From contig PKCK01000047.1 of assembly GCA_002862085.1 (NCBI GenBank), forward strand, positions 124,001-188,000: a DNA stretch of 64,000 nt. Direction: 5' to 3'. A program made the translations under genes and the position numbers. Of this stretch, positions 17,417-26,893 are shown piece after piece. The notes beneath the pieces were generated by a model. That model worked only from the letters and a program-made list of their open reading frames with translations, was not told the origin of the DNA and searched no databases. The DNA is from Planctomycetota bacterium. Lineage in GTDB: Bacteria; Planctomycetota; UBA1135; GCA-002686595. Positions within the stretch are counted from its first letter, which is position 1. The number at the start of each line of letters is the position of its first letter.

Positions 17417-18769
17417 TCAGGACTTCAGGACACCCGGCAGGACACCGGTGCTGTCGGAGAAGGTCTTCGCTCTCACACCGGCCGCATGGAGCGTCGTGAG
17501 AAGGAGATTGCTGAAGGGCTCTTCCTCGTCGAAGCGCCGGTAAGTGCCGTGCTGGACGCCCATGGCCGCGCCGCCGGCGAGCGCCGCCGGGTAGTTGCGC
17601 GCGTTGTGGGTCGTGCTGCAGCAGCTGCCGTAGAGGCTGAGGGTGCTGTCGATCAGCGGGCCGTTCTCGTCCTCGGTCGCCGCGAGGCGGTCGAGGAAGT
17701 AGCCGAACTGCTTCGCGTACCACTGGTCGAAGCTGCCCCACTCCGGCCAGTGACCGTCGGCCATGTCGTGGCTGATGGTGTGGTGGCCCTTGTTGATGCC
17801 GAGCGCGATCTTGGGGAAGTTGTCCCCGAAGCCCATGCCGTCCTCGCGGCCCATCATGTAGCTGACGACCCGCGTGATGTCCGTCTGGAGCGCGAGCACG
17901 ATCAGGTCGAAGGTCGCGCGCAGGTAGTCCTCTGCGGCGGTCCGGGGGTTGGGGTCCAGGTTCAGGTGGTCGGCGGTGAAGGCCTTCATCGGCCGGTCGA
18001 GCCAGGCCTCGTTGCGCTTCACCTGCTCCTCGACCGCGTTCAGCGAGTCGAGGTACTCGTCCATCTTCGACCTGTCGCGCTCCCCGAGCTTCTTGCGCAG
18101 GCGCTTCGAGTCCTCGAGCACGAGGTCGACGATCTTCCTGTCCCGGGCGAGGCTGCGTCGGCGGTCGGAGGTGGTGGCGCCGCTGCTGCTCGGGGAGAAG
18201 TAGCGTTCGAAGATCGAGCGCTGGCGGTGCTCGGAGGGGATCGGCCGGCCGGTCTGTCCGAAGGACAGGGTCGAGACCCGGGACTTGTAGCCGACGCCGC
18301 CGTCCGTGGAGAGCACGAGGCTCGGGTAACGCGTCCGACTCTTGAGCACCTGCGCCGCGGCCTGGTCGACGCTGATGGAGTTCTTGTACTGGTCGAAGCG
18401 CAGGTCGCCGCCGGTCAGCCAGGTGTCGCCGGCGAGGTGCCCGAGCAGCTCGCGGCTCTTCGGGTGGCTCATGCCGCCGAAGAAGCTCAGACGCTCGCGG
18501 TGCTTCTCGAGCGGCTTCAGGACGTCGGTGAACTGCCAGTCCTCGCCCTCGCCGCTCGGGAACCAGCGCCACCGGGCGTTGGCGGCGTCGTTCTCGGCCG
18601 GGAGGCTGCACCCGTTGGGGAAGTAGACGTAGACCAGCCGCCGCGGCGCGCGGGCCGCGCCCTGCGCCGGCAGGGCGCGCTCCATCGCGTGGAGGTACGG
18701 CGTCGCCACCGCGACGCCGGCGCCGCGCAGGAACGTGCGACGGGACAGATGCCAGGAGGGTCGTGCCAT
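17417..18769 (-). CDS. DUF1552 protein with Tat signal
   Basis: A 450-residue exported protein of the DUF1552 family, common in Planctomycetota, Verrucomicrobiota and myxobacteria. The twin-arginine signal is SRRTFLRGAG followed by a hydrophobic stretch. The family core is recognisable in LVYVYFPNGCSLPAEN, HRERLSFFGGMSHP, GGDLRFDQYKNSISVDQAAA and the C-terminal SLYGSCCSTTHNARNYPAALAGG. The biochemical function is unknown. It starts 19 bp after the stop of the DUF1592 cytochrome protein on the same strand, the usual arrangement for this pair. The two are expected to work together in the periplasm, possibly in an oxidative reaction. Confidence 0.85.
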   Translation of the reverse strand: MARPSWHLSRRTFLRGAGVAVATPYLHAMERALPAQGAARAPRRLVYVYFPNGCSLPAENDAANARWRWFPSGEGEDWQFTDVLKPLEKHRERLSFFGGMSHPKSRELLGHLAGDTWLTGGDLRFDQYKNSISVDQAAAQVLKSRTRYPSLVLSTDGGVGYKSRVSTLSFGQTGRPIPSEHRQRSIFERYFSPSSSGATTSDRRRSLARDRKIVDLVLEDSKRLRKKLGERDRSKMDEYLDSLNAVEEQVKRNEAWLDRPMKAFTADHLNLDPNPRTAAEDYLRATFDLIVLALQTDITRVVSYMMGREDGMGFGDNFPKIALGINKGHHTISHDMADGHWPEWGSFDQWYAKQFGYFLDRLAATEDENGPLIDSTLSLYGSCCSTTHNARNYPAALAGGAAMGVQHGTYRRFDEEEPFSNLLLTTLHAAGVRAKTFSDSTGVLPGVLKS

Positions 18770-18788
18770 GGGGTCGGTGGTCCGGGGC

Positions 18789-21700
18789 TCAGCGCTGGAA
18801 GGCGGGGGACATGCAGATGGCGCGGGCGATGGCGCGGACGCGCAGACCGTCGGCGCGCGCGTCCTCGAGGATGTCCGTCAGGTCCTCCTCGTCGGTGAAG
18901 GACACGTCGCGGCCGAGGGCGTAGGCGTAGAGGTGTTCGATGAACGACAGCGCCACGGCGTCGGCCTCGCTGTCGAGCAGGTAGCGCTTGAGTGCGGCGA
19001 CACCGTCGATGGCAGTGCCGTCCGGCAGCGTGGTGCTCGCGTCGACGGGGCGGCCCTTGCGCTCGGGCTCCACGAGCCCCGTCGCGCCGTAGCGCTCGAA
19101 CGCCACGCCGTAGGGGTCGATGCCCGCGTGGCAGTCGCGGCAGGAGGCGCTGTCCCGGTGCAGCTCGAGCTGCGCCTTGAGGGTGAGGTCCTGGAACCCC
19201 GGCGCGGTCGGGTCGAGGTCGGGGACGTTCGGCGGCGGCGGGGGCGGCGGGTCGCCGAGGATGCGCTCCTTGAGCCAGACCGCGCGCTTGATCGGGTGGG
19301 GGTGCACGCCGTCGGAGTGGCCGACGAGGAAGGCACCCTGGGACAGGAGGCCGCCCCGTCCCTCTTCGCGCGGTACCTCCACCGGCCTGAACTCCGGCCC
19401 GAACACGCCCTCCACGCCGTAGAACTCGGCGAGGTTCTGGTTGAGCATCACCCAGTCGCTGTCGACCAGGGTGAGGACACCGAGGTCCTCGGCGAACATG
19501 CGCTCGAGGAAGGAGATCGTCTCCTCCCGCATATCGCGCTTCACGAAGCGGGTGAAGCGCGGGAACTTGCGCGCGTCGACGGTCATCTGGTCGAGGCGGT
19601 CGAGGCGCAGCCACTCCTCGGCGAAGGCCTCGACGAAGCGGCGCGAGCGAGGGTCGTCGAGCATGCGGTCGACCTGCGCCTCGAGCTCACGGCGCAGCGC
19701 GCCGGCACCGGCGAGGGCGCGCAGTTCCTCGTCCGGCGGCGCGTCCCACAGGAAGAACGACAGGCGCGAGGCGAGGACCCAGTCGTCGGCCTCGGCGATC
19801 ACGTCGCCGTCGGCTTCTGGCTCCGCCATGTAGAGGAAGTTCGGGGAGCAGAGGGCCGCGGTCAGCACCTCCTGGATCGACTCCTCGAAGGTGGAGAACC
19901 CGGCGCGGCCCGCGCGCCAGAAGGCGTGGTATCGCTCGACCGTCTCGTCGCTCACCGGGCGGCGGAAGGCGCGCTCCAGGAAGGCGGCGATGACCTCGCG
20001 AGCGTAGGCGCCCTCGTCTCCGCGGTGCGGCGAGTCGTGGAAGACCTCGGCGTAGGAGCGCGGCGGCCACACGGGGTGGTAGGGTGCCTCGACCTCGATG
20101 GACTCCACGAGGAGCGGCGGGCCGGTCTGGCTCTTGTCCTTCACGAGGTGGTCGTTCCAGAGGCCGAGGAGCAAGAACCCGGAGAGGATCTCGTCGTCGC
20201 CGGACTCGGGCTCGGGGACGGGGAGGTTCTCCAGGCGCGCGATGAACGTGTGCGTCTCCGGCTCGCCCCGGGGCGCGGTGACCTCGACGGCGTCGCCGAA
20301 GGTCGCATAGTCCATCCCGTCGTCCGTGCGCGTGCCCGCGTAGACCCGCAGGGCCGGGCGCAGGTGGGCGACGCGCGCCTCGAGGTCGGCGCTGCGCTCG
20401 TCGAGGCCCTTGACCAGCTCGTGGGATCCGTCGAGCGGCGTCAGGATCAGGTGGCTGAACCCGGTGAAGAAGGGACCGCCCACCTGGAGATGTTGCGCCC
20501 CCTCGGGGAGGTAACCGGCGCCCACCGTCGTCACCACGCGCTCCCTCTCGAGGTCTTCCGGGGCGATCTCCGGCCGCGTGTCGAGCGTCTGCTTGCCGCG
20601 GGTCAGGCGCACCTGGGGCATCGCGTCCGCCGGGAGTGGCGGGTGCACGACGTCGATCTGGTAGAAGCCCTCCGCCGGCACGGTGAAGCTCACCCGCGCC
20701 TTGCTCGGCTTCGTGCGATCGACGCCGACGAGCGCGGCTCCCTCCTGGAGGAGATTCCTGCGCTGATCGCTCCGGAGCGCGCTCACCACGATCGCGTCGA
20801 CGCTCCGCACCAGCTCGTCGCCGTTCTCGGTGAGGCGCGCGCGCGGGGCGGCGTCGACCATCGGAAGGAGCACGGGCTCGCGCGCGTCCCAGATCCCGCC
20901 GCGCGAGGCGCGGACGCGCATGGCGAGCCGGCCCTGCTCGGGGAAGACGCGCTGCATCTCGAGCTTGGCGTTGGGAGACGGGCCTTGCCACGCGCCCGGA
21001 GCCACCTCGCGGTGGGGGATCGCGCCGTAGAGGACCAGGCCGTCCTCCACGACCTTGAACCGGTCGCGGGCGGATCCGCGCAGCCCGACGCTGATCTCGC
21101 GGCGCAGGGCGTCGAGGGCCTCGCGCTCCGCGCCGGCTCTCGGTTCGCGCGGCGCGCCGTCCGCGTCGAGGACCTCGATGAGGAAGTCCTCGGTGCTGAG
21201 CGGAACGGACTGGTACCCGCCCGTACGGGCCGCCACGAGTCCTTCGCCGATGCCAGCGCCGAAGCGGACCCGGTAGCGCGTCGCCTCGGGACGCGGACCG
21301 TGGGGCAGAGCCTCTCTCACGGCGCGGCGGGCCAGCTCGTAGACGGTGTCGATGTGCAGGGGCGACGACTGCAGCGCCGCGCCGTTGTTCGTGAAACCCA
21401 TCCGCGACTTCGAGTCGCCGGGGAGATCACGCCCGAAATCGATGCCGAGGTCGAAGAGCCCGTCCAGGGCGTTCGTGAACTGGCGGCGGTTGAGCCTGCG
21501 GAGGACCGGCCGCGACGGCCCCTCGTTCTCCCGACGCACGGCCTCGAGCCCATCTTCGATCCAGGCGACGACCGCGCGGCGCTCCTGATCGCTCATCTGG
21601 GGCGCGGTGGTCGGCGGCATCTCCGCGCCCTGGATCACGTCGAGCGCGAAGTGCCACTCCTCGGCGTCGAAGCCGCCGACGAAGTCCGGATCGAGGTCGT

Positions 21701-21929
21701 CGATGCGCACGCTGCCCTTCTGGACGTCGGGGCCGTGACACTCGAAGCAGACGCGTTCGAGGATCGGGCGGATCGTCCTCTCGAAGTGCTGGTCCTCGAT
21801 GGCCGCGGGCGTCCCGCTCTCCGGGGCGAGCAAGATCGATGGACGCGCCAGGCCGGAAGCGAGGGACGCGGCGCCCACGAGGGTCACCGGCAGCGAGGTC
21901 CGCGGGTGGAGAGTCCGTGCGACGCGCAT
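18789..21929 (-). CDS. Large c-type cytochrome protein (DUF1587/1592/1588/1585 family)
   Basis: A 1046-residue exported protein. After a signal peptide, a cytochrome c-like (PSCyt1) module carries the haem motif C61-F-E-C64-H65, followed by DUF1587, a carbohydrate-binding-like middle region, and the DUF1595-1592-1588-1585 block. Diagnostic stretches are LRRLNRRQFTNALDGLFDLG, SRLSFFLWDAPPDEEL, RGGLLSQGAFLVGHSDG and SCRDCHAGIDPYGVAFE. These proteins are a hallmark of planctomycetes and form pairs with DUF1552 proteins; the substrate is unknown. The ATG at 21929 follows TAGAAT by six bases, a perfect TANNNT box. GC content and codon use match the neighbours. Confidence 0.88.
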   Translation of the reverse strand: MRVARTLHPRTSLPVTLVGAASLASGLARPSILLAPESGTPAAIEDQHFERTIRPILERVCFECHGPDVQKGSVRIDDLDPDFVGGFDAEEWHFALDVIQGAEMPPTTAPQMSDQERRAVVAWIEDGLEAVRRENEGPSRPVLRRLNRRQFTNALDGLFDLGIDFGRDLPGDSKSRMGFTNNGAALQSSPLHIDTVYELARRAVREALPHGPRPEATRYRVRFGAGIGEGLVAARTGGYQSVPLSTEDFLIEVLDADGAPREPRAGAEREALDALRREISVGLRGSARDRFKVVEDGLVLYGAIPHREVAPGAWQGPSPNAKLEMQRVFPEQGRLAMRVRASRGGIWDAREPVLLPMVDAAPRARLTENGDELVRSVDAIVVSALRSDQRRNLLQEGAALVGVDRTKPSKARVSFTVPAEGFYQIDVVHPPLPADAMPQVRLTRGKQTLDTRPEIAPEDLERERVVTTVGAGYLPEGAQHLQVGGPFFTGFSHLILTPLDGSHELVKGLDERSADLEARVAHLRPALRVYAGTRTDDGMDYATFGDAVEVTAPRGEPETHTFIARLENLPVPEPESGDDEILSGFLLLGLWNDHLVKDKSQTGPPLLVESIEVEAPYHPVWPPRSYAEVFHDSPHRGDEGAYAREVIAAFLERAFRRPVSDETVERYHAFWRAGRAGFSTFEESIQEVLTAALCSPNFLYMAEPEADGDVIAEADDWVLASRLSFFLWDAPPDEELRALAGAGALRRELEAQVDRMLDDPRSRRFVEAFAEEWLRLDRLDQMTVDARKFPRFTRFVKRDMREETISFLERMFAEDLGVLTLVDSDWVMLNQNLAEFYGVEGVFGPEFRPVEVPREEGRGGLLSQGAFLVGHSDGVHPHPIKRAVWLKERILGDPPPPPPPNVPDLDPTAPGFQDLTLKAQLELHRDSASCRDCHAGIDPYGVAFERYGATGLVEPERKGRPVDASTTLPDGTAIDGVAALKRYLLDSEADAVALSFIEHLYAYALGRDVSFTDEEDLTDILEDARADGLRVRAIARAICMSPAFQR

Positions 21930-21935
21930 GGCTCC

Positions 21936-21941
21936 ATTCTA
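21936..21941 (-). promoter_or_regulatory. TANNNT -10 box, probable leaderless promoter
   Basis: TAGAAT (minus strand) ends six bases upstream of the ATG at 21929. It would drive the DUF1592-DUF1552 pair. Confidence 0.55.
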
Positions 21942-22024
21942 GGGGAACGGTCCTCGCCCTCCGTGCCTCAGGTTCGGACCTGCCCGATCCGCCGTGCGAG
22001 CTCCGGAAGGCTCCCGGCGCGCGC

Positions 22025-23491
22025 TCAGCGGCCGCGGAAGTACTTCTCTCTGATCCACCCGGGCTGCCAGCGGTCGGGTTCGCGCACCACGTCGGAGAGG
22101 TCCCGCGCGAAGGGCTGCGGCTCGTCGACGCTGAGGGGTGCGTCATCGCCTGCCTGCGACATCAGCGCGGCCATGCGAGCGGACATGTCCTCGACGCGAT
22201 CGGCCATCTCGGGGCGGCCGCAGAGGTCCACGAGTTCGTGCGGATCGGACGCGAGGTCGAAGAGCTGCGTGTGGTCGATCCTCGGGTAGCGGATGAGCTT
22301 CCAGCGACCCTCGACGAGAGAACGCTGGGTCTTCCCCATGGAGAGCGTGAGCTCCGTGCGCGGCGCGTCCTCCTCCCCGCGAGCGGCGGGCGCGAGGTCG
22401 CGGCAGAAGCGTGGATCACGCGGTGAATCGACGCCGGCCGCGGCCAGCATCGTCGCGTGCACGTCGGTGAGATAGGTCAGCGCGTGCGTCGCGGAGCCCT
22501 TCGGGAAGCCCGGCCCAGCGACGATCAGCGGCGCCCTGAGGCTGTGCTCGTAGACGCTCTGCTTCCCGAGCAGGCCGTGACTGCCGAGGGCCAGCCCATG
22601 GTCCGCGAGGTACACGACGAGCACGTCGCGACCGTCGTCGAGGGCCGCGACCGCCGCCAGCACGCGGCCGATCTGCGCGTCGAGGTGTTCGATCAAGCCG
22701 TAGTACTCCGCGAGCTGGTCCCGCACCACGTCGCGCGGCCTCGGCCAGGGCGCGAGGACCTCGTCCCGCAGCACGAGGAACCCGTTGTCGAAGGGGTGCT
22801 GCGCCATGAAGTTGCGCGGCAGCGGCGGGAGTTCCGCGTAGTAGGGACGGGCCCACGGCCGCGGAGGATCACGAGGATCGTGAGGCGCGCTGAAGGCGAC
22901 GGACAGGAAGAGGGGCCCGCTCTCGTGCTCCTCGAGGAACGACACCGCGGCCTCGGCGAAGAGCTCGCTCGAGTGACCGTCGAGGTTCACCGTCTCGGAG
23001 AACTCGCCGCCCGCGAAGTCCGTCGACGGCACGGCCCGGTGGTTGCTCATCCCGCTGAACATGACGCGGTCGCCGCGCTGGAAGCTGCGCGCGAAGCTGC
23101 CGCGCCCGTTGTGCCACTTCCCGGTGTGGAACGTCGTGTACCCCGCGGCGCCCAGGGCCGCGCCGAGGGTCTCCGCGCCGTCGAAGGACTGCATGTTCAT
23201 CCCGAAGTAGGGGCGGCCGGTGTGGATCATCGCCCGGCTCGGGACGCAGACCGCTCCGCCGCGCGATCCCATGCAGTAGGCCCGGTGGAACGAGGTCCCG
23301 CGCGCGGCGAGCGCGTCGAGGTGGGGCGTCCTGATGTGCGGGTTCCCCCAGGCGCCGACCGTGTCGGCGCGCTGGTCGTCGGTGAGGATGAGGACGACGT
23401 GCGGAGGCGCGGCGACGCCGCTCGTGGCGCTGGCCGCCGGCTCGGCCTGGGCGGCCGCGCCGAGCAGCGCGAGGAGAAGGGCGGAGATCAT
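22025..23491 (-). CDS. Type I sulfatase (formylglycine-dependent)
   Basis: A 488-residue exported sulfatase. A signal peptide (about residues 1-16) precedes VVLILTDDQRADTVG, which provides metal-binding aspartates. The sulfatase signature C82-V-P-S-R86 is the CXPXR motif in which cysteine is converted to formylglycine, followed by AMIHTGRPYFGM. Later metal-binding residues are in VYLADHGLALGSHGLLGKQSVYEHSLRAPL. It would hydrolyse sulfate esters, in planctomycetes usually on polysaccharides. The ATG overlaps the hisD stop (ATGA), so it is translationally coupled to the end of the histidine operon, an unexpected partner. Confidence 0.92.
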   Translation of the reverse strand: MISALLLALLGAAAQAEPAASATSGVAAPPHVVLILTDDQRADTVGAWGNPHIRTPHLDALAARGTSFHRAYCMGSRGGAVCVPSRAMIHTGRPYFGMNMQSFDGAETLGAALGAAGYTTFHTGKWHNGRGSFARSFQRGDRVMFSGMSNHRAVPSTDFAGGEFSETVNLDGHSSELFAEAAVSFLEEHESGPLFLSVAFSAPHDPRDPPRPWARPYYAELPPLPRNFMAQHPFDNGFLVLRDEVLAPWPRPRDVVRDQLAEYYGLIEHLDAQIGRVLAAVAALDDGRDVLVVYLADHGLALGSHGLLGKQSVYEHSLRAPLIVAGPGFPKGSATHALTYLTDVHATMLAAAGVDSPRDPRFCRDLAPAARGEEDAPRTELTLSMGKTQRSLVEGRWKLIRYPRIDHTQLFDLASDPHELVDLCGRPEMADRVEDMSARMAALMSQAGDDAPLSVDEPQPFARDLSDVVREPDRWQPGWIREKYFRGR

Positions 23492-24837
23492 GGACGGAGT
23501 GTGCCGTCCCGGAGCCGGTCGCGCTCGCGCGTGCTCGTCCGCGCCGCCCGTGATCCCCGGGAGCGCCGCGCCAGGGCGGCGCGCCGGTGGCCGTCGAGCT
23601 GCTCGAGCTCGGCCAGCGCCGCGCAGTCGTCGATCGCGGCTGCGGGGTCGTCGAGCCGCAGCCAGGTGCGCACGCGCAGGAAGTGCAGGGCGCTGAGCCC
23701 ACCGGAGAAGCGCGCCGCGCCCCCCGTCGGGAGGACGTGGTTCGGACCGATCCCGTAGTCCCCGAAGACCTCGGCGCTCTCCTCGCCGAGGAACGCGGCG
23801 CCGAAGTGCCTGAGCTGGTCCTTCGCGCGGGCGGGGTCCGCCACGCAGAGCTGCAGGTGTTCAGGCGCGAGATCGTCCACCGCGGCGAGGGCCTCGCTCT
23901 CGCCCGGCGCGATCACGGCCACCCCGTGGGTGAGGGCCTGGACAGCGACACCGCGCGTGGCGAGCTCGTCGAGGCGCGCGCGCAGGCGTTCGTCGACGCG
24001 GTCCACGAAGGCCGCCGAGCGGGCGACGAGGGTCGGTCTGGCGTCGGGATCGTGCTCCGCCTGGGCGAGGAGGTCGGCGGCCACGAGGTCGGGGTCGGCC
24101 CCGTCGTCGGCGAGGACGCAGAGCTCCGAGGGTCCGGCCGGCAGGTCGATCCCCACGGACCCGGCGGCCACCTGCTGCTTCGCCGCCGTGACCCAGCGGT
24201 TGCCGGGCCCGACGATCACGTCGCTCGGACGGAAGGCGTCGTCGAGGCCGCTCGCGAGCGCCGCGATGCCGTGGGCTCCGCCTGCGGCGAGGACAGCGTC
24301 GGCGCCCGCGATCGCCGCGGCGGCGACCATGAGTGGGCCGGGATCGGGCGTGGCCACGACGACGTGCGGGACGCCGGCGGCGCGCGCCGTGACGGCGGTC
24401 ATGAGCACCGAGGAGGGCAGGGGATAGCGGCCGCCGGGGGCGTAGCAGCCCGCGGCCTGCACCGGCACCACGTCGTGTCCGGCGCGGCCGCCGGGGACGG
24501 GCACGTCGATCGCGGAGAGCGAGGCGACCTGGGCCTCCGCGAAGATCCGCACGCGCCTCGCGACGCGCTCGATCAGCGCCCGTGTCTCGCGGGTCGTCGC
24601 CTCCAGCGCGCGGTCGAAGTCCTCGTCACCGAGCACGAGGGGCGCCCCGGGCGGCAGACCGTCGAGCTCGGTCGCGAATCCGCGGAGCGCCGGCTCCCCG
24701 CCGGCGCGGACGGCGTCGACGATCTCGCCTGCGCGCGCGCGCGTGCTCGCGTCCACGGGCGTCGGCGCGGCCGCGGAGACGTCCTGCGGTGCGATCCGGC
24801 GCAGGCCCTGGAAGCGGGTCGCCGACTCGCCGCTCAT
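23488..24837 (-). CDS. hisD: Histidinol dehydrogenase
   Basis: A 449-residue enzyme for the last two oxidations of L-histidinol to histidine. Motifs include [43 protein letters not shown], the zinc-site stretch [11 protein letters not shown], and [27 protein letters not shown]. The ATG at 24837 overlaps the stop of the HisA-HisIE gene by 4 bp. The C-terminal 30 residues are unusually Arg-rich and extend past the usual HisD end, running into the sulfatase start. It is the seventh and last his gene of the operon. Confidence 0.95.
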   Translation of the reverse strand: MSGESATRFQGLRRIAPQDVSAAAPTPVDASTRARAGEIVDAVRAGGEPALRGFATELDGLPPGAPLVLGDEDFDRALEATTRETRALIERVARRVRIFAEAQVASLSAIDVPVPGGRAGHDVVPVQAAGCYAPGGRYPLPSSVLMTAVTARAAGVPHVVVATPDPGPLMVAAAAIAGADAVLAAGGAHGIAALASGLDDAFRPSDVIVGPGNRWVTAAKQQVAAGSVGIDLPAGPSELCVLADDGADPDLVAADLLAQAEHDPDARPTLVARSAAFVDRVDERLRARLDELATRGVAVQALTHGVAVIAPGESEALAAVDDLAPEHLQLCVADPARAKDQLRHFGAAFLGEESAEVFGDYGIGPNHVLPTGGAARFSGGLSALHFLRVRTWLRLDDPAAAIDDCAALAELEQLDGHRRAALARRSRGSRAARTSTRERDRLRDGTLRP

Positions 24838-26105
24838 CGGACCACCGCCTCGGGCTTCGCGTCCCCGCGCCGGCGCGTCACCGCGAGCGCGCGCCGGTCC
24901 AGTTCGGCCTCCACGTCGCCGAGGGCCAGCCCGTTCTGGGCGAGGCGCGCCATGGTGAAGTACAGGACGTCTGCGGCCTCGTGCACCAGCTCGCCGCGGC
25001 TGTTCGCTCCCGCGAGTTCGCGCGCTTCCTCCACGAGCTTGGAGCCGAGCAGCCCCTCCTCCTCGAAGAGCCGACGGGTGTACGAACCCTCGGGTGCCGC
25101 CTCGCGCCGGGAGCGAAGGGTGCTCTCGAGGGCGGCGAGCCCGCGGCCGGCTCCGAAGCAGCTCCTGGTGCCGAGGTGGCAGAAGCCGCTCCCCGCCTGC
25201 CGCACGACGAAGCGCAGGGCGTCGCGGTCGCAGTCCACCTCGATGCGCACGAGCTCCTGGGTCGCGCCCGAGCTCTCTCCCTTGACCCACAGTCCGCGCC
25301 GGCGGCTCTCGTAGGCGCCGACGCCGCGTTCGATGGCGACCTCGAGGCTCCGGCGGCTCGACCAGACCATGCCGAGCGCGCGGTCCGACTCGTCGCAGAC
25401 GACCGTGGGGAGGAGGCCGTCGGGCCGCTCCGATCTCAGGGGCGCGGCGAAGGCGTCCGCCAGCGGCAGCGCGCCGGTGTAGAGGGCCATGCCCACCTGG
25501 GCGTCGGCGCCCATGGCGTCCAGCGCCGCGATCTCGTCGCTCGCGCTCACGCCGCCGGCGATCGTCACGCGCGCGTCGCCCGCGGCCTCCACGAGCTCGG
25601 GAACGCGTGAGAGCGCCGCGCCGCCCATGCGCCCCTCGCGCTCGACGAACGTGACGAGGAAGCCGCCCACGAGGCCCCGGAGCTCGGCCATACGATCCAG
25701 GATCGAGCGGCCGGTACGCGTGCGCCAGCCGTGGGTGACGACCTCGCCGTCGCGCGCGTCGAGGGCGGCGATGACGCGCTCCCTCGGGAGGCCTGCCAGG
25801 ATCTCTGGCCGCGCCGCCGTGCCGAGGATCACCTTGCGCGCGCCCCGGTCGAGCCAGGCGCGGGCGTCCTCCGCCGAGCGAATCCCGCCGCCCACGCGCA
25901 CGGAGCCGAGGGCGCAGAGCTCCTCGACGAGCGCGGCGTTGGAGCCCTCTCCCTTGGCCGCGTCGAGGTCGATGACGGCGGTCTCTCCCACGCGGCCGAA
26001 GCGGGTGAGCAGCGGGCGAGGGTCGCCCGCGTCGAGGGCCTTGTCCTCACCTCCCACGAGCTGAACGGTGGAGCCTCCTTCGAGGTCGATGCTGGGGACG
26101 ATCAC
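24834..26105 (-). CDS. hisA-hisIE: HisA-HisI-HisE fusion (ProFAR isomerase / phosphoribosyl-AMP cyclohydrolase / phosphoribosyl-ATP pyrophosphatase)
   Basis: A 423-residue fusion covering three histidine steps. Residues 1-220 are a HisA TIM barrel: VIVPSIDLEGG, AVIDLDAAKGEG, VRVGGGIRS, VIAALDARDGEVVTHGW, TIAGGVSASDEI. Residues 228-310 are HisI: LPTVVCDESDRALGMVW, SRRRGLWVKGESSGATQ, the metal-binding DCDRD and FCHLGTRSCF. Residues 325-410 are HisE: LESTLRSRREAAPEGSY, then KLVEEARELAGANSRGELVHEAADVLY with its metal-binding acids. HisIE fusions are common, but addition of HisA is one I do not recall as standard. The GTG at 26105 overlaps the hisF stop (GTGA). The frame is continuous with no internal stop, so this is a true fusion rather than a reading-frame artefact. 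Confidence 0.9.
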   Translation of the reverse strand: MIVPSIDLEGGSTVQLVGGEDKALDAGDPRPLLTRFGRVGETAVIDLDAAKGEGSNAALVEELCALGSVRVGGGIRSAEDARAWLDRGARKVILGTAARPEILAGLPRERVIAALDARDGEVVTHGWRTRTGRSILDRMAELRGLVGGFLVTFVEREGRMGGAALSRVPELVEAAGDARVTIAGGVSASDEIAALDAMGADAQVGMALYTGALPLADAFAAPLRSERPDGLLPTVVCDESDRALGMVWSSRRSLEVAIERGVGAYESRRRGLWVKGESSGATQELVRIEVDCDRDALRFVVRQAGSGFCHLGTRSCFGAGRGLAALESTLRSRREAAPEGSYTRRLFEEEGLLGSKLVEEARELAGANSRGELVHEAADVLYFTMARLAQNGLALGDVEAELDRRALAVTRRRGDAKPEAVVR

Positions 26106-26893
26106 GGTCGGATTCCGGGTTGGGGGTCGAGTCGAACGGGGACTCCGAGGGCCGCGAGATCGCGCTTGACCTCGCGGACGCTGGTCTCGGCGTCGTGGAA
26201 GATGGAGGCCGCGAGCACGGCGCTCGCGCCCGCGTCGAGGGCCGTGCGCATGTGGGCGGCAGTGCGCGCGCCGCCGCTCGCGATGATCGGGATCCGGACG
26301 GCGGCGCCGAGCGCGCCGACAAGCTCGACGTCGTACCCCTCGCCGGTGCCGTCGCGATCCCAGCTCGTCGCCAGGATCTCCCCGGCGCCCGCGGCGGCCG
26401 CGTCGATGGCCCAGCGGATCGCGTCCCTGCCGGTGCGGGTACGGCCGCCGTGGACGGTGACCTCCCAGCGGGACGAGGGGTCGACGGCGTCGAGGCGCGC
26501 GGCGTCGAGGGCCAGGACGGTGCACTGCGCGCCGAGGCGCGTGTTGATCTCGGTGAGCAGCTGGGGCCGCTCGACCGCGGCGCTGTTCACCGCGACCTTG
26601 TCCGCGCCGGCGGAGAGCAGCCGTTCGGCGTCCTCGAGGACACGCACCCCGCCGCCGACCGTGAGGGGAATGCCGAGGGCCGCGCGCACCGCGGCCACGG
26701 TCCTGATCGCGTTGCCGCGGCCCTCGGGGGTGGCCGACACGTCGAGCAGGCAGAGTTCGTCGGCGCCCTGCTCCTCGTAGCGCTTCGCGCACTCCACGGG
26801 GTCACCCGCGTCGCGCAGGCCCTGGAACCTGACGCCCTTCACGACGCGCCCGTTCGACACGTCCAGGCAGGGGATGATGCGGGTCAGGACCAC
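26102..26893 (-). CDS. hisF: Imidazole glycerol phosphate synthase, cyclase subunit
   Basis: A 263-residue TIM-barrel subunit that joins ammonia from HisH to PRFAR, making imidazole glycerol phosphate and AICAR. Conserved parts are LTRIIPCLDVSNGRVVKGVRF with its catalytic aspartate, ELCLLDVSAT, IPLTVGGGVR, ADKVAVNSAA, TSWDRDGTGEGYDVEL and PIIASGGA. The start is taken as GTG at 26893, giving the family N-terminus; it overlaps the end of hisH by ten bases. Its stop overlaps the start of the HisA-IE fusion. Confidence 0.94.
   Translation of the reverse strand: MVLTRIIPCLDVSNGRVVKGVRFQGLRDAGDPVECAKRYEEQGADELCLLDVSATPEGRGNAIRTVAAVRAALGIPLTVGGGVRVLEDAERLLSAGADKVAVNSAAVERPQLLTEINTRLGAQCTVLALDAARLDAVDPSSRWEVTVHGGRTRTGRDAIRWAIDAAAAGAGEILATSWDRDGTGEGYDVELVGALGAAVRIPIIASGGARTAAHMRTALDAGASAVLAASIFHDAETSVREVKRDLAALGVPVRLDPQPGIRP

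Noticed and set aside
18735-22289. A 1184-codon plus-strand open frame opposite the DUF1552/DUF1592 genes
   Set aside because: It is antisense to two clearly conserved genes; its translation is Arg/Glu/Val/Gly-rich noise typical of GC-rich reverse frames.
23491-23510. CACACT box six bases before the sulfatase start as a leaderless promoter
   Set aside because: It lies within hisD coding sequence and deviates from TANNNT; translational coupling through the ATGA overlap is the simpler explanation.
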